Shown in pieces: positions 25,729 to 34,714 of a stretch of DNA of 64,000 bases. The stretch is taken from NCBI RefSeq assembly GCF_004365875.1, contig NZ_SODF01000002.1, positions 496,001 through 560,000 on the forward strand. Reading direction: 5' to 3'. How positions within the stretch are numbered: position 1 is the first letter of the stretch; each line of letters opens with the position of its first letter. Made by a program: the position numbers and the translations under genes. This stretch comes from Kribbella kalugense. Its GTDB lineage: Bacteria > Actinomycetota > Actinomycetes > Propionibacteriales > Kribbellaceae. The notes below the pieces were generated by a model that was given only the letters and a program-made list of their open reading frames with translations, was not told where the DNA came from and made no database searches.

Positions 25729-27511
25729 GCGCTGCCGCCGCCCCGACGACCACCAGCGCCGACGCGAAGATCAGCCCGAGCAATCGCCACGGGATCGCCA
25801 ACGCAGCAAGGCCATAGGGACCCGCAGCGATGCCGGCCAGCGCGGCCGCAGCGACGAGAGACCCCAGCAGTACGCCGACAACAACAACGGTCGCGGACTC
25901 CACCAGGGCGACGGTCACGACCTGCCCGCGAGTCAACCCGGCCATTCGCGCGAGAGTGAACTCGCGACGCCGATCGGCAGTCGACATGACCACCGCGTTC
26001 ACGACGGCAACGGCAGTGAAGATGCCGGCCAGGCCCATCAGCGCGGCGAAGAGCCCCGAGTTGCTCCGCTGCTGCACCTCGCCGCGGCCCTTTGCCCACT
26101 CCTCGACCGTCTGACCGTCCATCGTCGTACCGGGCGCCAGCTTGACCAGCGTCTCGGTCCGCCCACCGGCGGGTAGCAGGCTGCGTGGGATGAAGAAGTT
26201 CTCACTCACGTCGAGCGTTTCAGGCATGATCGCCACAACCTTGACCGCGATCCTTCTGTTGCCAAGCGCAACTTTCAACACAGACCCGAGCTTGTAGCCC
26301 TCCACTGCCATCCCGGGCGCGATCGCGATGGTCCGCCCGGTCAACCGGTCCAGCGAACCCTTCCGCGGCCGCAACTTGTGCGTCTGTTCGTACGCCGCCG
26401 GATCGATCCCGATCGCCTCCGAATACACCGTGTTCTTCCCCCGCGTGACGGCGATCGGTACGACGGTCTGCGTCGACGCGGCAACGATCCCAGGCCCCGG
26501 GCCGACCGCGTGATCGACGACGACATCAGCCGTGATCAATTGTTCCTGCTCGACACCGACTGCCTTCGCCAGCGAACCGAACGTTCCCCACAAACCGACG
26601 ACCAGTCCGACCAGCACGATCAACGGCGCCGCGGTCGCCGCACTTCGCCGTACCGCATGCAAGACGCCGGCCCGGGCGAGGTCCGCAATCAAGTTGCCCC
26701 GGACAACCAACGTGGGAACGCGACCGACGAGCGGTACGACGACCGGACTCAGCTGGCTCAGCGCCACGGACCCGCTGATCATCACGACCAGCCCGATCGT
26801 CAACCCAGCAACGAGATCCCGCGCCGCCTGCGCCGCGATCACCAGCACCACCGTGCCAAACGCGGCCGACAGCCCCCAGAACCACCGCCACCCAGTCATC
26901 ACCTGTCGCGCAGCCTGACCCTCGACGACTGCTTCGAGCGCGTTGACCCGCGACGCCCGCCAGGCCGCCGCGAGCACCCCGGCCAACGCAGTACTCACCC
27001 CGACGATCATCGCGGCCCACACCGCACCCTGGTCCCACGGCGCCGCGAACCAGCTCGGCAACATCCCCAGTTTGATCAGCAGCCATGACTGAGCCCAGGT
27101 CGCCAGCACCCCGAGCGGTACGCCGACCACGCTGCCCACCAGCCCGAGCAGTCCGGCCTCCGTCACCACCATCATGCACAAGTAGCCCCGCTGCGCCCCC
27201 ACCAACCGCAGCAGCCCGAACTCCCGACGCCGCTGCACAGTCATGAAGCCGAACGTCGTAATGACGATGAACACGCTCAAGAAGACGGCCAGCATCACCG
27301 ACATCCCGAGCAGCGTCGCAGCACCGACGTACCCTTCCCGCACCTGTGCCCGCTGGTACGCCGACATGCCGGCAGGCAGCGTGGGTCGGTCCGTCGCGGC
27401 GACCAGCTGCAGACCGGACTGCACCAGGCCGACGCCCAGCGCGACAGCGACCACCGCGCCGGCGAACAACTGCCACCTGGTCCGCAGCGCTCCGACAGAC
27501 AACCTCAGCAT
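25685..27511 (-). CDS. FtsX-like ABC transporter permease
   Basis: 608 aa with an N-terminal TM, a first FtsX domain (TM bundle at about 60-190 with RRREFGLLRLVGAQRGYL), a TM pair, an extracytoplasmic region (about 300-470), and a second FtsX domain (RRREFTLARMAGLTRGQVV) near the C-terminus. This is the MacB/FtsX export-permease layout in a shortened form. No ATPase gene lies next to it on either side, so the partner must be encoded elsewhere. Confidence 0.87.
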   Translation of the reverse strand: MLRLSVGALRTRWQLFAGAVVAVALGVGLVQSGLQLVAATDRPTLPAGMSAYQRAQVREGYVGAATLLGMSVMLAVFLSVFIVITTFGFMTVQRRREFGLLRLVGAQRGYLCMMVVTEAGLLGLVGSVVGVPLGVLATWAQSWLLIKLGMLPSWFAAPWDQGAVWAAMIVGVSTALAGVLAAAWRASRVNALEAVVEGQAARQVMTGWRWFWGLSAAFGTVVLVIAAQAARDLVAGLTIGLVVMISGSVALSQLSPVVVPLVGRVPTLVVRGNLIADLARAGVLHAVRRSAATAAPLIVLVGLVVGLWGTFGSLAKAVGVEQEQLITADVVVDHAVGPGPGIVAASTQTVVPIAVTRGKNTVYSEAIGIDPAAYEQTHKLRPRKGSLDRLTGRTIAIAPGMAVEGYKLGSVLKVALGNRRIAVKVVAIMPETLDVSENFFIPRSLLPAGGRTETLVKLAPGTTMDGQTVEEWAKGRGEVQQRSNSGLFAALMGLAGIFTAVAVVNAVVMSTADRRREFTLARMAGLTRGQVVTVALVESATVVVVGVLLGSLVAAAALAGIAAGPYGLAALAIPWRLLGLIFASALVVVGAAAALTACRATPRRLGTC

Positions 27512-27585
27512 GCGTCAAGCCAACCCGCTGGGACTCCAACGGGCTCTGGCCTCAGCACCCTGCCACAGGTAGCTCGCGCGCTACC

Positions 27586-27990
27586 TCACTGCTGCGAGCG
27601 GGCCGACAGCAGCAGGTTGACGGTGCTGTGGGTGGCGAGACCACCGAGCGCACCGAGAGCGCGGAAGGTCAGAGTCACGTCGACGACGGTAGGCGCGTCC
27701 AGGCGGACCCGGAACGCAGTCTCCTGGCGATGCTCACCGGTCAGCTCGTGAGCCGGCGGCTCGACTTCGAGCCCGCGGACCGGTTCGGCCTCGATAGCCA
27801 GCGGTCCGGTGACGAAGCCGTCGTTGACGACCGTTACGGCGAGCGTGTGCCATTCGCCCGGCTTCAAGGTGCCGATCGGGGCGCCGCTGCGGGCAACGTT
27901 CACCCGCGCCTCCGGGTTGATGGTCACCGCGAGCGGCGCGTCGGTCTCGACCGGTCCGCAACAGCCGACAGCAGGTGCGTGGTGAACCAT
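27586..27990 (-). CDS. hypothetical protein, probable beta-sandwich, partner of the CehA/McbA-like protein
   Basis: 134 aa. Not recognised. The composition and pattern (LAVTINPEARVNVARSG, WHTLAVTVVNDGFVTGPLAIEAEP, HRQETAFRVRLDAPTVVDVTLTFRALG) suggest an immunoglobulin-like beta-sandwich. Its ATG overlaps the stop of the upstream gene by one base (TGATG), so the two proteins are translationally coupled and probably act together. The N-terminus holds a CC pair (GCCG). Confidence 0.7.
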   Translation of the reverse strand: MVHHAPAVGCCGPVETDAPLAVTINPEARVNVARSGAPIGTLKPGEWHTLAVTVVNDGFVTGPLAIEAEPVRGLEVEPPAHELTGEHRQETAFRVRLDAPTVVDVTLTFRALGALGGLATHSTVNLLLSARSQQ

Positions 27991-30296
27991 CAGTCGACCT
28001 CACATTCGTCGAGCCTCGACAGGTAGATGGCCTGCGCCTCGTCGTACGCCTGCCGCGCGGCATCCCGCTCGGTCTCCCGCATGAAGCCTGACTTCGCCTT
28101 CCACAGTTGGTCGACGGAGTCATGCAGCCACTGGCCGCTGCGGCGAGAAGCCCGGATCGGCCGGCCGCCGACCTCGAGGAAGATCGGCTGGGTGTGCACG
28201 CTGCGCAGGATCCGTAGCGCGAGCCAGGACGAGCGCTCGACCGTCACGTCGAATGCGAGCTCCTGTTCGGTGCCATCGGCAACCACTTCCTGCGTCGCCA
28301 CCACGACACCGTTCAGCACGACCTCCACCTCAACGGCTCGCGACGTACCGATCCGCGACCGCTCGAGGTGCCAGCCCACCGGCGCGCTGTACGCCGGACG
28401 GCCCGCCTGCGGCGCCGGTGGCTCCTCAGGCAGCCAGGCGGCGACGGTCGCGCTGACCCGCACCGAGCCGGGCGCGTCCAGAGACTGCTCCCGGCTGACG
28501 TCACCGTCGACCGCCAGATCGAACACGTGACTCCGGCCGTCACCGAAGTACGACGCACTCTCTCGCAGACCGCCGATCCAGGCTTCGATCGCCTGCGGAC
28601 CGGTCGGCGGTTCGGCCAGTCGGACGTACGTACGGCCGACTCCAGGGCCCTCGTCGTACATGCAGGGGTAGTCGGTCTCGCCGAGCATGAGGGTGCGGTA
28701 GCCGACGCTGAGCAGGTGGTACCAGATGTTCAGCTCGGCCGCGGGCGCGAGTTGGGCGCCGCACTGGAAGTCAGCGGCACCGAGCGGTACGTCGACGATG
28801 ATCTCGTTGGAGCCGATGCCCTGGAACGACGGCACGATGTAGTTGGGCAGTTCCTCGGTGCCGACAGCCAGACCGATTCCACAGTGCGCGTACCCGACCA
28901 GTGCGTTCTGTTCCTTGGCCCAGCGCAGTACCGGCAGGTTCCACGACGGCCAGTCCTCGATCAGCTTGGTGTCGGGATAGTCCTGGTCGGTGAGCCCGAG
29001 CAGGATCAGGTGACCGGAGTGACTCGACGGGAATCCGGACACCTCGACGTCGTACCGCAACGCGCTCTCGGCATCGCGATCCGTTGGACGCGGACTCCAA
29101 GTCATGCCCTGTGCGGCCTGCATCGCTGGGTACTCCAGGTCGGCCGGCGGGCTGATCGACTCCCCACTGAAGAACTGCTTCTGGTGGTAGTAGCAAGGCG
29201 CCCAGGTGAGCACGCTGCCGAGCCACAGGCCTTCGCCGCGGACGTGCCGGATCATCGTTTCCGGCGTGACGCCTTCGCTCGGGACGTTGTAGTGCGAGCA
29301 ACCGCCGGCATGGATGTGCGGGTCGCCCGAGTAGTAGCCGTGGGCGGCCGGATCGACCCACCGGTCGAGGGTGATCGGAATCCGTTCCGTTCCCGCGTCG
29401 ACATCGGTCTCCAACAGCACCGGCCGGTACTCCGGCCCGCGGATCGCGGAGACCTGGTAGCGCCCTTCGGGCAGCCGGATCATCTCGCCGGTCGCCCGGT
29501 AGACGTGCTCGTGGAAGAACATGTCCGGAGCGAGTCGCATCGCCTTCGAGGGGTACGAGCGTCCCTGGCCATCCTGGACCGTGATCGCGGCCATGCAGCT
29601 GCGTCCGTCCGGCTCCCGGATGTCGAGCTGGATCTCGCCTGCCGGTGCACAGTCGAAGTCGAACGAAGCGCCGTACTCGCGCAGCTCGAAGTTCGTCCGG
29701 AAGCCGGCGAGTCCCAGCGGCGACCGACTCAGACTCTGATGGTTGTGCTCGTCCGCGGCGAAGATCGTCAGCCCGCCCGGCCGGACGCCACCCTCGCGGC
29801 TGTACAGACTGATGACCCTGTACTCGACCTCGAGACCGGACAGGTCGCCGGCTGCGGCGATCTTCGTTTCCAGCCAGGCGTCCTTGATCCGCGGAACGAT
29901 AGTGAGCGTGTCGGGCAACGCGATCCGGGCGGAGTGACTGTGGGAGTCGATCAAGCCGAACACACCACTGGGCGACGCGAACAGCCTGGCCTCGATCCGG
30001 TGCGGGTTGGCCACCCGTACGAGGAAGCTGCGCCAGCCATGCTGCACCAGTCGCGGCGGCGCCGCGCCCGGTGCAGACAGAGCTCTGCCCTGCTCGTCGA
30101 TCGACACATCCACCAGAACGAATGGGCTCAACAGAGACTCGAGCTGGTCACGCCGCTCGGCCTGGCTCAGCGAGCTGTTCTCGAGCTTGGACAATTGAGA
30201 GACAACATCGGCGGGCAGCGGATCGCCGAGATCTTGCAGTTTTCGCACCCCGCGGATGGCGGACGCGAACAAGGGCTGCACTGCGGGCTCAGACAC
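27990..30296 (-). CDS. CehA/McbA-like PHP-type metallohydrolase domain protein
   Basis: 768 aa from a GTG with GGGAGG 6 nt upstream. The middle of the protein (about 325-610) carries YYSGDPHIHAGGCSHY and later GYAHCGIGLAV and LGETDYPC, His/Asp motifs like those of CehA/McbA-family metallohydrolases (PHP fold). The first 300 residues look like beta-rich accessory domains and residues 620-710 another sandwich. No signal peptide is seen. Substrate is unknown; the family includes carbaryl-type ester hydrolases and many uncharacterised members. Operon: TetR, this gene, small partner. Confidence 0.68.
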   Translation of the reverse strand: MSEPAVQPLFASAIRGVRKLQDLGDPLPADVVSQLSKLENSSLSQAERRDQLESLLSPFVLVDVSIDEQGRALSAPGAAPPRLVQHGWRSFLVRVANPHRIEARLFASPSGVFGLIDSHSHSARIALPDTLTIVPRIKDAWLETKIAAAGDLSGLEVEYRVISLYSREGGVRPGGLTIFAADEHNHQSLSRSPLGLAGFRTNFELREYGASFDFDCAPAGEIQLDIREPDGRSCMAAITVQDGQGRSYPSKAMRLAPDMFFHEHVYRATGEMIRLPEGRYQVSAIRGPEYRPVLLETDVDAGTERIPITLDRWVDPAAHGYYSGDPHIHAGGCSHYNVPSEGVTPETMIRHVRGEGLWLGSVLTWAPCYYHQKQFFSGESISPPADLEYPAMQAAQGMTWSPRPTDRDAESALRYDVEVSGFPSSHSGHLILLGLTDQDYPDTKLIEDWPSWNLPVLRWAKEQNALVGYAHCGIGLAVGTEELPNYIVPSFQGIGSNEIIVDVPLGAADFQCGAQLAPAAELNIWYHLLSVGYRTLMLGETDYPCMYDEGPGVGRTYVRLAEPPTGPQAIEAWIGGLRESASYFGDGRSHVFDLAVDGDVSREQSLDAPGSVRVSATVAAWLPEEPPAPQAGRPAYSAPVGWHLERSRIGTSRAVEVEVVLNGVVVATQEVVADGTEQELAFDVTVERSSWLALRILRSVHTQPIFLEVGGRPIRASRRSGQWLHDSVDQLWKAKSGFMRETERDAARQAYDEAQAIYLSRLDECEVD

Positions 30297-30345
30297 CGGG
30301 AACCTCCCTGATGGCGAGTAGCTCCGCGACCATACCCGGCGCCGT

Positions 30346-30900
30346 CTACCTCAGCACCTCTATTAACGCGGCAACGTCCGCCTGGTCCAGCTCGCGCACA
30401 CCGGCCAGCGCCTGCATCAGCAAACCGTCGAGGGCCGCGACCAGCAGCCGCGCCCGCTGTGGATCCGCGGTGAACGTCCGGGCGATCTCCGTCAGCGGCT
30501 CAAGCCAGGCCCCGGCCGACTCGCGGAGCTCCGGCCGGCGAGCGGCGTACAAGTAGAGCTCGTAGAGCGCCAGCGTCCGGCCACGCCGCCGTACGACGCT
30601 GTGCTCGATCAACCGGGCCAGCTCGTCGGCTGGGCGGGCGCCGAGTTCGCTTCCCCGGCCATGGAGCTCGACGGCGAGATCCTCCGCGGCGGACCGGAGG
30701 GCGGCGACGAGGAGATCGTCGAGGGTCGGGAAGTGATAGGTGATCGAGGCGACCGAGACATCCGCGGCCGTGGCCACCGCACGATGGCTCACACCTGCGA
30801 CTCCGTCGCGTTCGATCACGACCAGCGTCGCGGCCAGCAGTTCGCTCCGGCGCTGCTCACCGCGGACTCGACGGCCGTCGACACCCCGTCTGACCTGCAT
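30346..30900 (-). CDS. TetR family transcriptional regulator
   Basis: 184 aa from the ATG at 30900 ([22 protein letters not shown]). [39 protein letters not shown]. It lies 49 nt upstream of the CehA/McbA-like gene in the same direction and is divergent from the FO synthase gene, so it may regulate either. The upstream in-frame extension runs into FO synthase coding sequence and is rejected. Confidence 0.9.
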   Translation of the reverse strand: MQVRRGVDGRRVRGEQRRSELLAATLVVIERDGVAGVSHRAVATAADVSVASITYHFPTLDDLLVAALRSAAEDLAVELHGRGSELGARPADELARLIEHSVVRRRGRTLALYELYLYAARRPELRESAGAWLEPLTEIARTFTADPQRARLLVAALDGLLMQALAGVRELDQADVAALIEVLR

Positions 30901-30991
30901 GAACAGCAAACTATCAGGACGTCTGTACGGATTGATTTTTCCTGCCGGAATCGCGGGATCGGCCGGATTTCCCGACTTAGGCTCGGATTTC

Positions 30992-33586
30992 GTGGCCCCC
31001 TCAGAATCCAACACAGCAGAATTCAGTACGGCGATGCGCCGCGCCCTCAAGCGCGCGGACGACGGCAAGACACTCGACCCGGTCGAGGCGGAGATCCTGC
31101 TCGGTGCGAGCGGCGATGCTCTGACCGCCTTGATGGCGACCGCCGCGCGCGTCCGCGACCAGGGTCTGGCGGACGCCGGCCGGTCCGGCATCATCACGTA
31201 CTCGAAGAAGGTCTTCATCCCGCTGACCCGGCTGTGCCGGGATCGGTGCCACTACTGCACGTTCGCGACCACGCCGGGCCGGGTGCACGCGCCGTACCTC
31301 TCGCCGGACGAGGTGCTGGAGATCGCGCGGCAGGGGGCGGCGCTGGGTTGCAAGGAGGCGCTCTTCACGCTGGGCGATGCGCCGGAGGACCGGTGGGACG
31401 CGGCGCGGCAGTGGCTTGAGGAGGCCGGGTACGACAGCACGCTCGACTACGTGCGGGCGATGGCGATTCGGGTTCTCGAGGAGACGGGTCTGCTGCCGCA
31501 CCTGAACCCGGGCGTGATGTCGTGGCAGGACCTGCAGCGGCTGAAGCCGGTCGCACCGAGCATGGGGATGATGCTCGAGACCACGTCGCGACGGCTGTTC
31601 GAGGAGAAGGGTCAGCCGCACTTCGGGTCGCCGGACAAGGACCCGGCGATTCGGCTGCGGGTGCTGGAGGATGCCGGGCGGTCGAACGTGCCGTTCACGA
31701 CCGGGTTGCTGATCGGGATCGGCGAGAACTTGGTCGAGCGGGCGGACTCGATCTTCGCGTTGCGTCGCGTTGCTCGGCAGTACAACGGGATCCAGGAAGT
31801 CATCATCCAGGGGTTCCGGGTGAAGCCGGATACGGCGATGCGCAACGACGCCGACGTACCGCTGGACGAATGGCTCGCCGCGATCGCTGTCACCCGGATC
31901 GTGCTCGGGCCCCGGGTACGGGTTCAGGCGCCGCCGAACCTGGTTGACCTGGCCGAGTGTCGTGCGTTGCTGGACGCCGGTGTTGACGACTTCGGCGGGG
32001 TGTCGCCGCTGACTCCCGACCACGTGAACCCCGAACGGCCGTGGCCGCAGATCGACGATCTGGCCAAGGTGACGGCGGATGCCGGGTTCGTACTGCGCGA
32101 GCGGCTGACCGCGCATCCGGAGTACCTGCGTGAGCCCTGGCTGGACCCGCGGCTGATCTCGCACGTCGAGGCTTTGCTCGATCCTGCGACCGGGTTGGCT
32201 GATGAGAGTGCGATGCCGGCCGGGCTGCCGTGGCAGGAGCCGGATGGCGGCTGGGACAGCGTGGGTCGGACCGATCTGCATACCGCGATCGACACCGAGG
32301 GGCGACGTACCGAGACGCGGTCGGACTTCGACGCGGCGTACGGCGACTGGGACGTGCTGCGCGAAGACGTCGCGGCACGCCGGGCCGCTGAAGCGGCAGC
32401 CGCCGAAGGTGCAGCAGCTGCAGGCGACGCCCTGACTCCTCCCGGCGCCACCTCGCCCGAACGGATTTCGGCTGAGGTGAAGGCGGCGCTCGCCGCTGCC
32501 GAACGCGACCCCGCCGGGCTCTCCGACGCGCAGGCGCTGACCTTGATGACGGTCACCGGTCCGGCCCTCGACCAGCTGGCGCGGATCGCCGACAACTTGC
32601 GCAAGGCAACGGTCGGGGACGACGTCACCTACGTGGTGAACCGGAACATCAACTTCACCAACGTCTGCTACACCGGCTGCCGGTTCTGCGCGTTCGCCCA
32701 GCGCCGGACCGACGCCGACGCGTACTCGCTGTCGATGGACGAGGTCGGCCAGCGCGCCGAGGAAGCTTGGGTGATCGGCGCGACCGAGGTCTGCATGCAG
32801 GGCGGTATCCACCCCGACCTCCCGGGTACGGCGTACGCCGATCTCGTCCGCGCGGTCAAGGACCGGGTCCCGGAGATGCACGTCCACGCGTACTCGCCGA
32901 TGGAGATCGTGAACGGCTCGGTCCGCACCGGCCTGTCGATCGAGGAGTTCCTGATCTCGGTAAAGGAAGCCGGGCTGGACAGCATCCCGGGCACCGCGGC
33001 CGAGATCCTCGACGACGACGTCCGCTGGATCCTCACCAAGGGAAAGTTGCCCACGGCAAGTTGGATCGAGGTGATCAGCACCGCGCACAAGGTCGGCCTG
33101 CCGTCCAGCTCGACGATGATGTACGGCCACGTGGACGCGCCGCACCACTGGGTACAGCACCTGCGGACGATCGCCGCCGTACAGGACCAGACCGGTGGGT
33201 TCACCGAGTTCGTGCTGCTGCCGTTCATCCACCAGAACTCGCCGATCTACCTGGCGGGAGTCGCCCGGCCGGGGCCGACGTACGACGAGAACCGTGCGGT
33301 GCACGCGATGTCGCGGATCATGCTGCACGGGCGGATCGACAACATCCAGTGCTCCTGGGTGAAGCTCGGCGTCGACGGGTGTGTGGCCGTCCTCAACGGC
33401 GGCGTCAACGACATCGGCGGCACGCTGATGGAGGAGACGATCAGCCGGATGGCCGGCTCCAAGCACGGCAGCCGCAAGTCGATCGCCGAACTCACCGCGA
33501 TGGCGACCGCCGCCGGACGGCCGGCCAGACAGCGCACCACGACGTACGGCGACGTTCCGGCCCGCCCGTCGCTGGAACTCGCCTGA
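30992..33586 (+). CDS. fbiC: bifunctional FO synthase (CofG/CofH fusion)
   Basis: 864 aa from a GTG at 30992; ATG at 31034 is an alternative. Two radical-SAM domains are fused: the CofG half with C82-x3-C86-x2-C89 (CRDRCHYC) and the CofH half with C559-x3-C563-x2-C566 (CYTGCRFC). The enzyme joins tyrosine and a 5-amino-6-ribitylaminouracil derivative to make 7,8-didemethyl-8-hydroxy-5-deazariboflavin (FO), the chromophore of F420. An Ala-rich linker (about 465-520) separates the halves. No other F420 gene is in the window. Confidence 0.97.
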   Translation: MAPSESNTAEFSTAMRRALKRADDGKTLDPVEAEILLGASGDALTALMATAARVRDQGLADAGRSGIITYSKKVFIPLTRLCRDRCHYCTFATTPGRVHAPYLSPDEVLEIARQGAALGCKEALFTLGDAPEDRWDAARQWLEEAGYDSTLDYVRAMAIRVLEETGLLPHLNPGVMSWQDLQRLKPVAPSMGMMLETTSRRLFEEKGQPHFGSPDKDPAIRLRVLEDAGRSNVPFTTGLLIGIGENLVERADSIFALRRVARQYNGIQEVIIQGFRVKPDTAMRNDADVPLDEWLAAIAVTRIVLGPRVRVQAPPNLVDLAECRALLDAGVDDFGGVSPLTPDHVNPERPWPQIDDLAKVTADAGFVLRERLTAHPEYLREPWLDPRLISHVEALLDPATGLADESAMPAGLPWQEPDGGWDSVGRTDLHTAIDTEGRRTETRSDFDAAYGDWDVLREDVAARRAAEAAAAEGAAAAGDALTPPGATSPERISAEVKAALAAAERDPAGLSDAQALTLMTVTGPALDQLARIADNLRKATVGDDVTYVVNRNINFTNVCYTGCRFCAFAQRRTDADAYSLSMDEVGQRAEEAWVIGATEVCMQGGIHPDLPGTAYADLVRAVKDRVPEMHVHAYSPMEIVNGSVRTGLSIEEFLISVKEAGLDSIPGTAAEILDDDVRWILTKGKLPTASWIEVISTAHKVGLPSSSTMMYGHVDAPHHWVQHLRTIAAVQDQTGGFTEFVLLPFIHQNSPIYLAGVARPGPTYDENRAVHAMSRIMLHGRIDNIQCSWVKLGVDGCVAVLNGGVNDIGGTLMEETISRMAGSKHGSRKSIAELTAMATAAGRPARQRTTTYGDVPARPSLELA

Positions 33587-33917
33587 TCACTCCCCGCAGC
33601 CGAGATCGACGGCCGGTAAGAGTCTTGACGAGTGGTTAGTTGTTGCAGAAGGCAACATCTGTACGGAAAGTGAGCGAAGGTCTACTAAGCGTTGCTTACT
33701 TCAAAGGCAATGCAAATGTTTGAACCGGACGATTCCCGGTAGTGCCACCCACATGACAACGTTCTCTTGTCGGCGACGGACGGGTCGCCGGCAACAGGGT
33801 CCAGGTGAACCCGACGTGCTCCCGTCCGCGACCGGAAATGTTCCTCCCCTGCCGGCCACGGAATGAGCTTCGGGCCCACCCTCCTTCGGGCCACTGCCCT
33901 CTCGGGGCAACAGCAGG

Positions 33918-33991
33918 ACGCCGGCCGTGCCGGTCGGGCGTTGGTCGCCAGTGAGGTGGCGACCAACGTCCGGTGCGGTCGGCGTTTCTTT
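33918..33991 (+). terminator. large composite hairpin with T-rich tail downstream of FO synthase
   Basis: Outer arms ACGCCGGCCGTGCCGG (33918-33933) and CCGGTGCGGTCGGCGT (33970-33985) pair over 16 bp with three G-U pairs; inside is a perfect 12-bp hairpin CGTTGGTCGCCA/TGGCGACCAACG (33939-33968). TTTCTTT follows at once. It is an unusually large intrinsic terminator for a plus-strand transcript, 330 nt past fbiC. Confidence 0.7.
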
Positions 33992-33997
33992 GTGGAG

Positions 33998-34045
33998 ACT
34001 TCCCCGATGTACTGGTGCTGCTGGGGACCAGTACACCGGGGAAGT
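33998..34045. terminator. 18-bp hairpin between convergent genes, probable bidirectional terminator
   Basis: ACTTCCCCGATGTACTGGT (33998-34016) pairs with ACCAGTACACCGGGGAAGT (34027-34045) with a single mismatch, loop of 10. It begins 30 nt past the stop of the minus-strand gene at 34076. Confidence 0.65.
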
Positions 34046-34075
34046 TCTACGTCTAGAGCCTTAGTACGTCTGCGG

Positions 34076-34714
34076 TCAGTACGGGTAGGTGTCGTCGCGG
34101 CGGGTCGGGTCGAGGTCCCAGAGCGAGAACTCGACGATCTTGTGGGACTCCTCGCCGCCGCCCGGGACCAGGCCGAACGACTCGTACTCCTTCGATCCCA
34201 GCCCGTCCAGGTAGCAGAGCAGCTCGAACGCGGACTGCGCGTCCTCGACGTCGTTTATCACCTCGTCGTGCAGTGCTTCATCCGGGGCCTCGGCCGCACG
34301 GCTCCGCACGTACTCCACGAAGGCCTCGGGGTCGGTCACCACATAGTCGTACCGCGCCTGGTAGCTGAGCCTGACTCCGTCCTCCGGCATCAACGGCTCC
34401 CCGAGCTCCTCGAGGTCGTCGAGACCACCGCCCTCGACGATCTCCCGGTAGTCCGCCGGGTCGTCGAAGTCGTCCGGCCCGAGGGGCAGGTCGTCCAGCT
34501 CGTCGGGGTCGTAGGAGTCGATCCCTAGGAAGATGTCGCCCCAGCCACGTTCGTGGACGGCGTCCGCGAGCGCCCGGGCCTGGACCCGGACGTTCTCGAT
34601 CGCGCTGGTGGCCCGCAGGTCGTGCAGGTCCAGAGCGTCAGCCTGCTCCAGCAGCACCCGGGCGAGTTCTCGGGCGGCGTCGGCAGCCGACGCGGGTTCG
34701 ATCGGCTCACTCAT
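34076..34714 (-). CDS. acidic hypothetical protein, 212 aa
   Basis: Starts at the ATG at 34714 (MSEPIEPASAADAARELARVLLEQADALDLHDL). The protein is strongly acidic (stretches such as DSYDPDELDDLPLGPDDFDDPADYREIVEGG) with no signal or membrane segment. I recognise no family. The start overlaps the end of the acyl-CoA oxidase-like gene by 8 bases, so the two are probably co-translated. Confidence 0.72.
   Translation of the reverse strand: MSEPIEPASAADAARELARVLLEQADALDLHDLRATSAIENVRVQARALADAVHERGWGDIFLGIDSYDPDELDDLPLGPDDFDDPADYREIVEGGGLDDLEELGEPLMPEDGVRLSYQARYDYVVTDPEAFVEYVRSRAAEAPDEALHDEVINDVEDAQSAFELLCYLDGLGSKEYESFGLVPGGGEESHKIVEFSLWDLDPTRRDDTYPY

Larger units (their letters stand above)
33587..34075. 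other. structured intergenic region, no gene recognised
   Basis: About 490 bases between convergent genes. The first part (33600-33735) is AT-richer and holds small dyads TGTTGC/GCAACA (33641-33657) and TAAGC/GCTTA (33686-33698). The rest is packed with hairpins, ending in two very strong ones listed separately. No open frame has credible coding character. It may hold a small RNA; I do not recognise an RNA family on either strand. Confidence 0.55.

Noticed and set aside
30901..31218. N-terminal extension of the TetR gene by 106 residues
   Set aside because: The added segment has no homologous character and overlaps the FO synthase start on the other strand.
31001..33466. 821-codon minus-strand frame opposite FO synthase
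   Set aside because: Arg/Asp/His/Val-rich shadow; the plus strand has two radical-SAM motifs and full-length homology.
33700..33745. Possible tRNA 3' end (stem-loop followed by GTGCCACCCA) on the plus strand, and a T-box-like GGGTGGCACTACC on the minus strand
   Set aside because: No matching acceptor 5' strand or D/anticodon arms upstream, and the loop lacks TTC at its start. For a T-box there is no downstream gene on the minus strand.
33740..33900. Cobalamin or SAM-IV riboswitch, suggested by GCCGGCAACAGGGTCC and GCCACTGCC
   Set aside because: The B12 box and the ordered helices are missing, and no gene follows on the plus strand within 2.7 kb.
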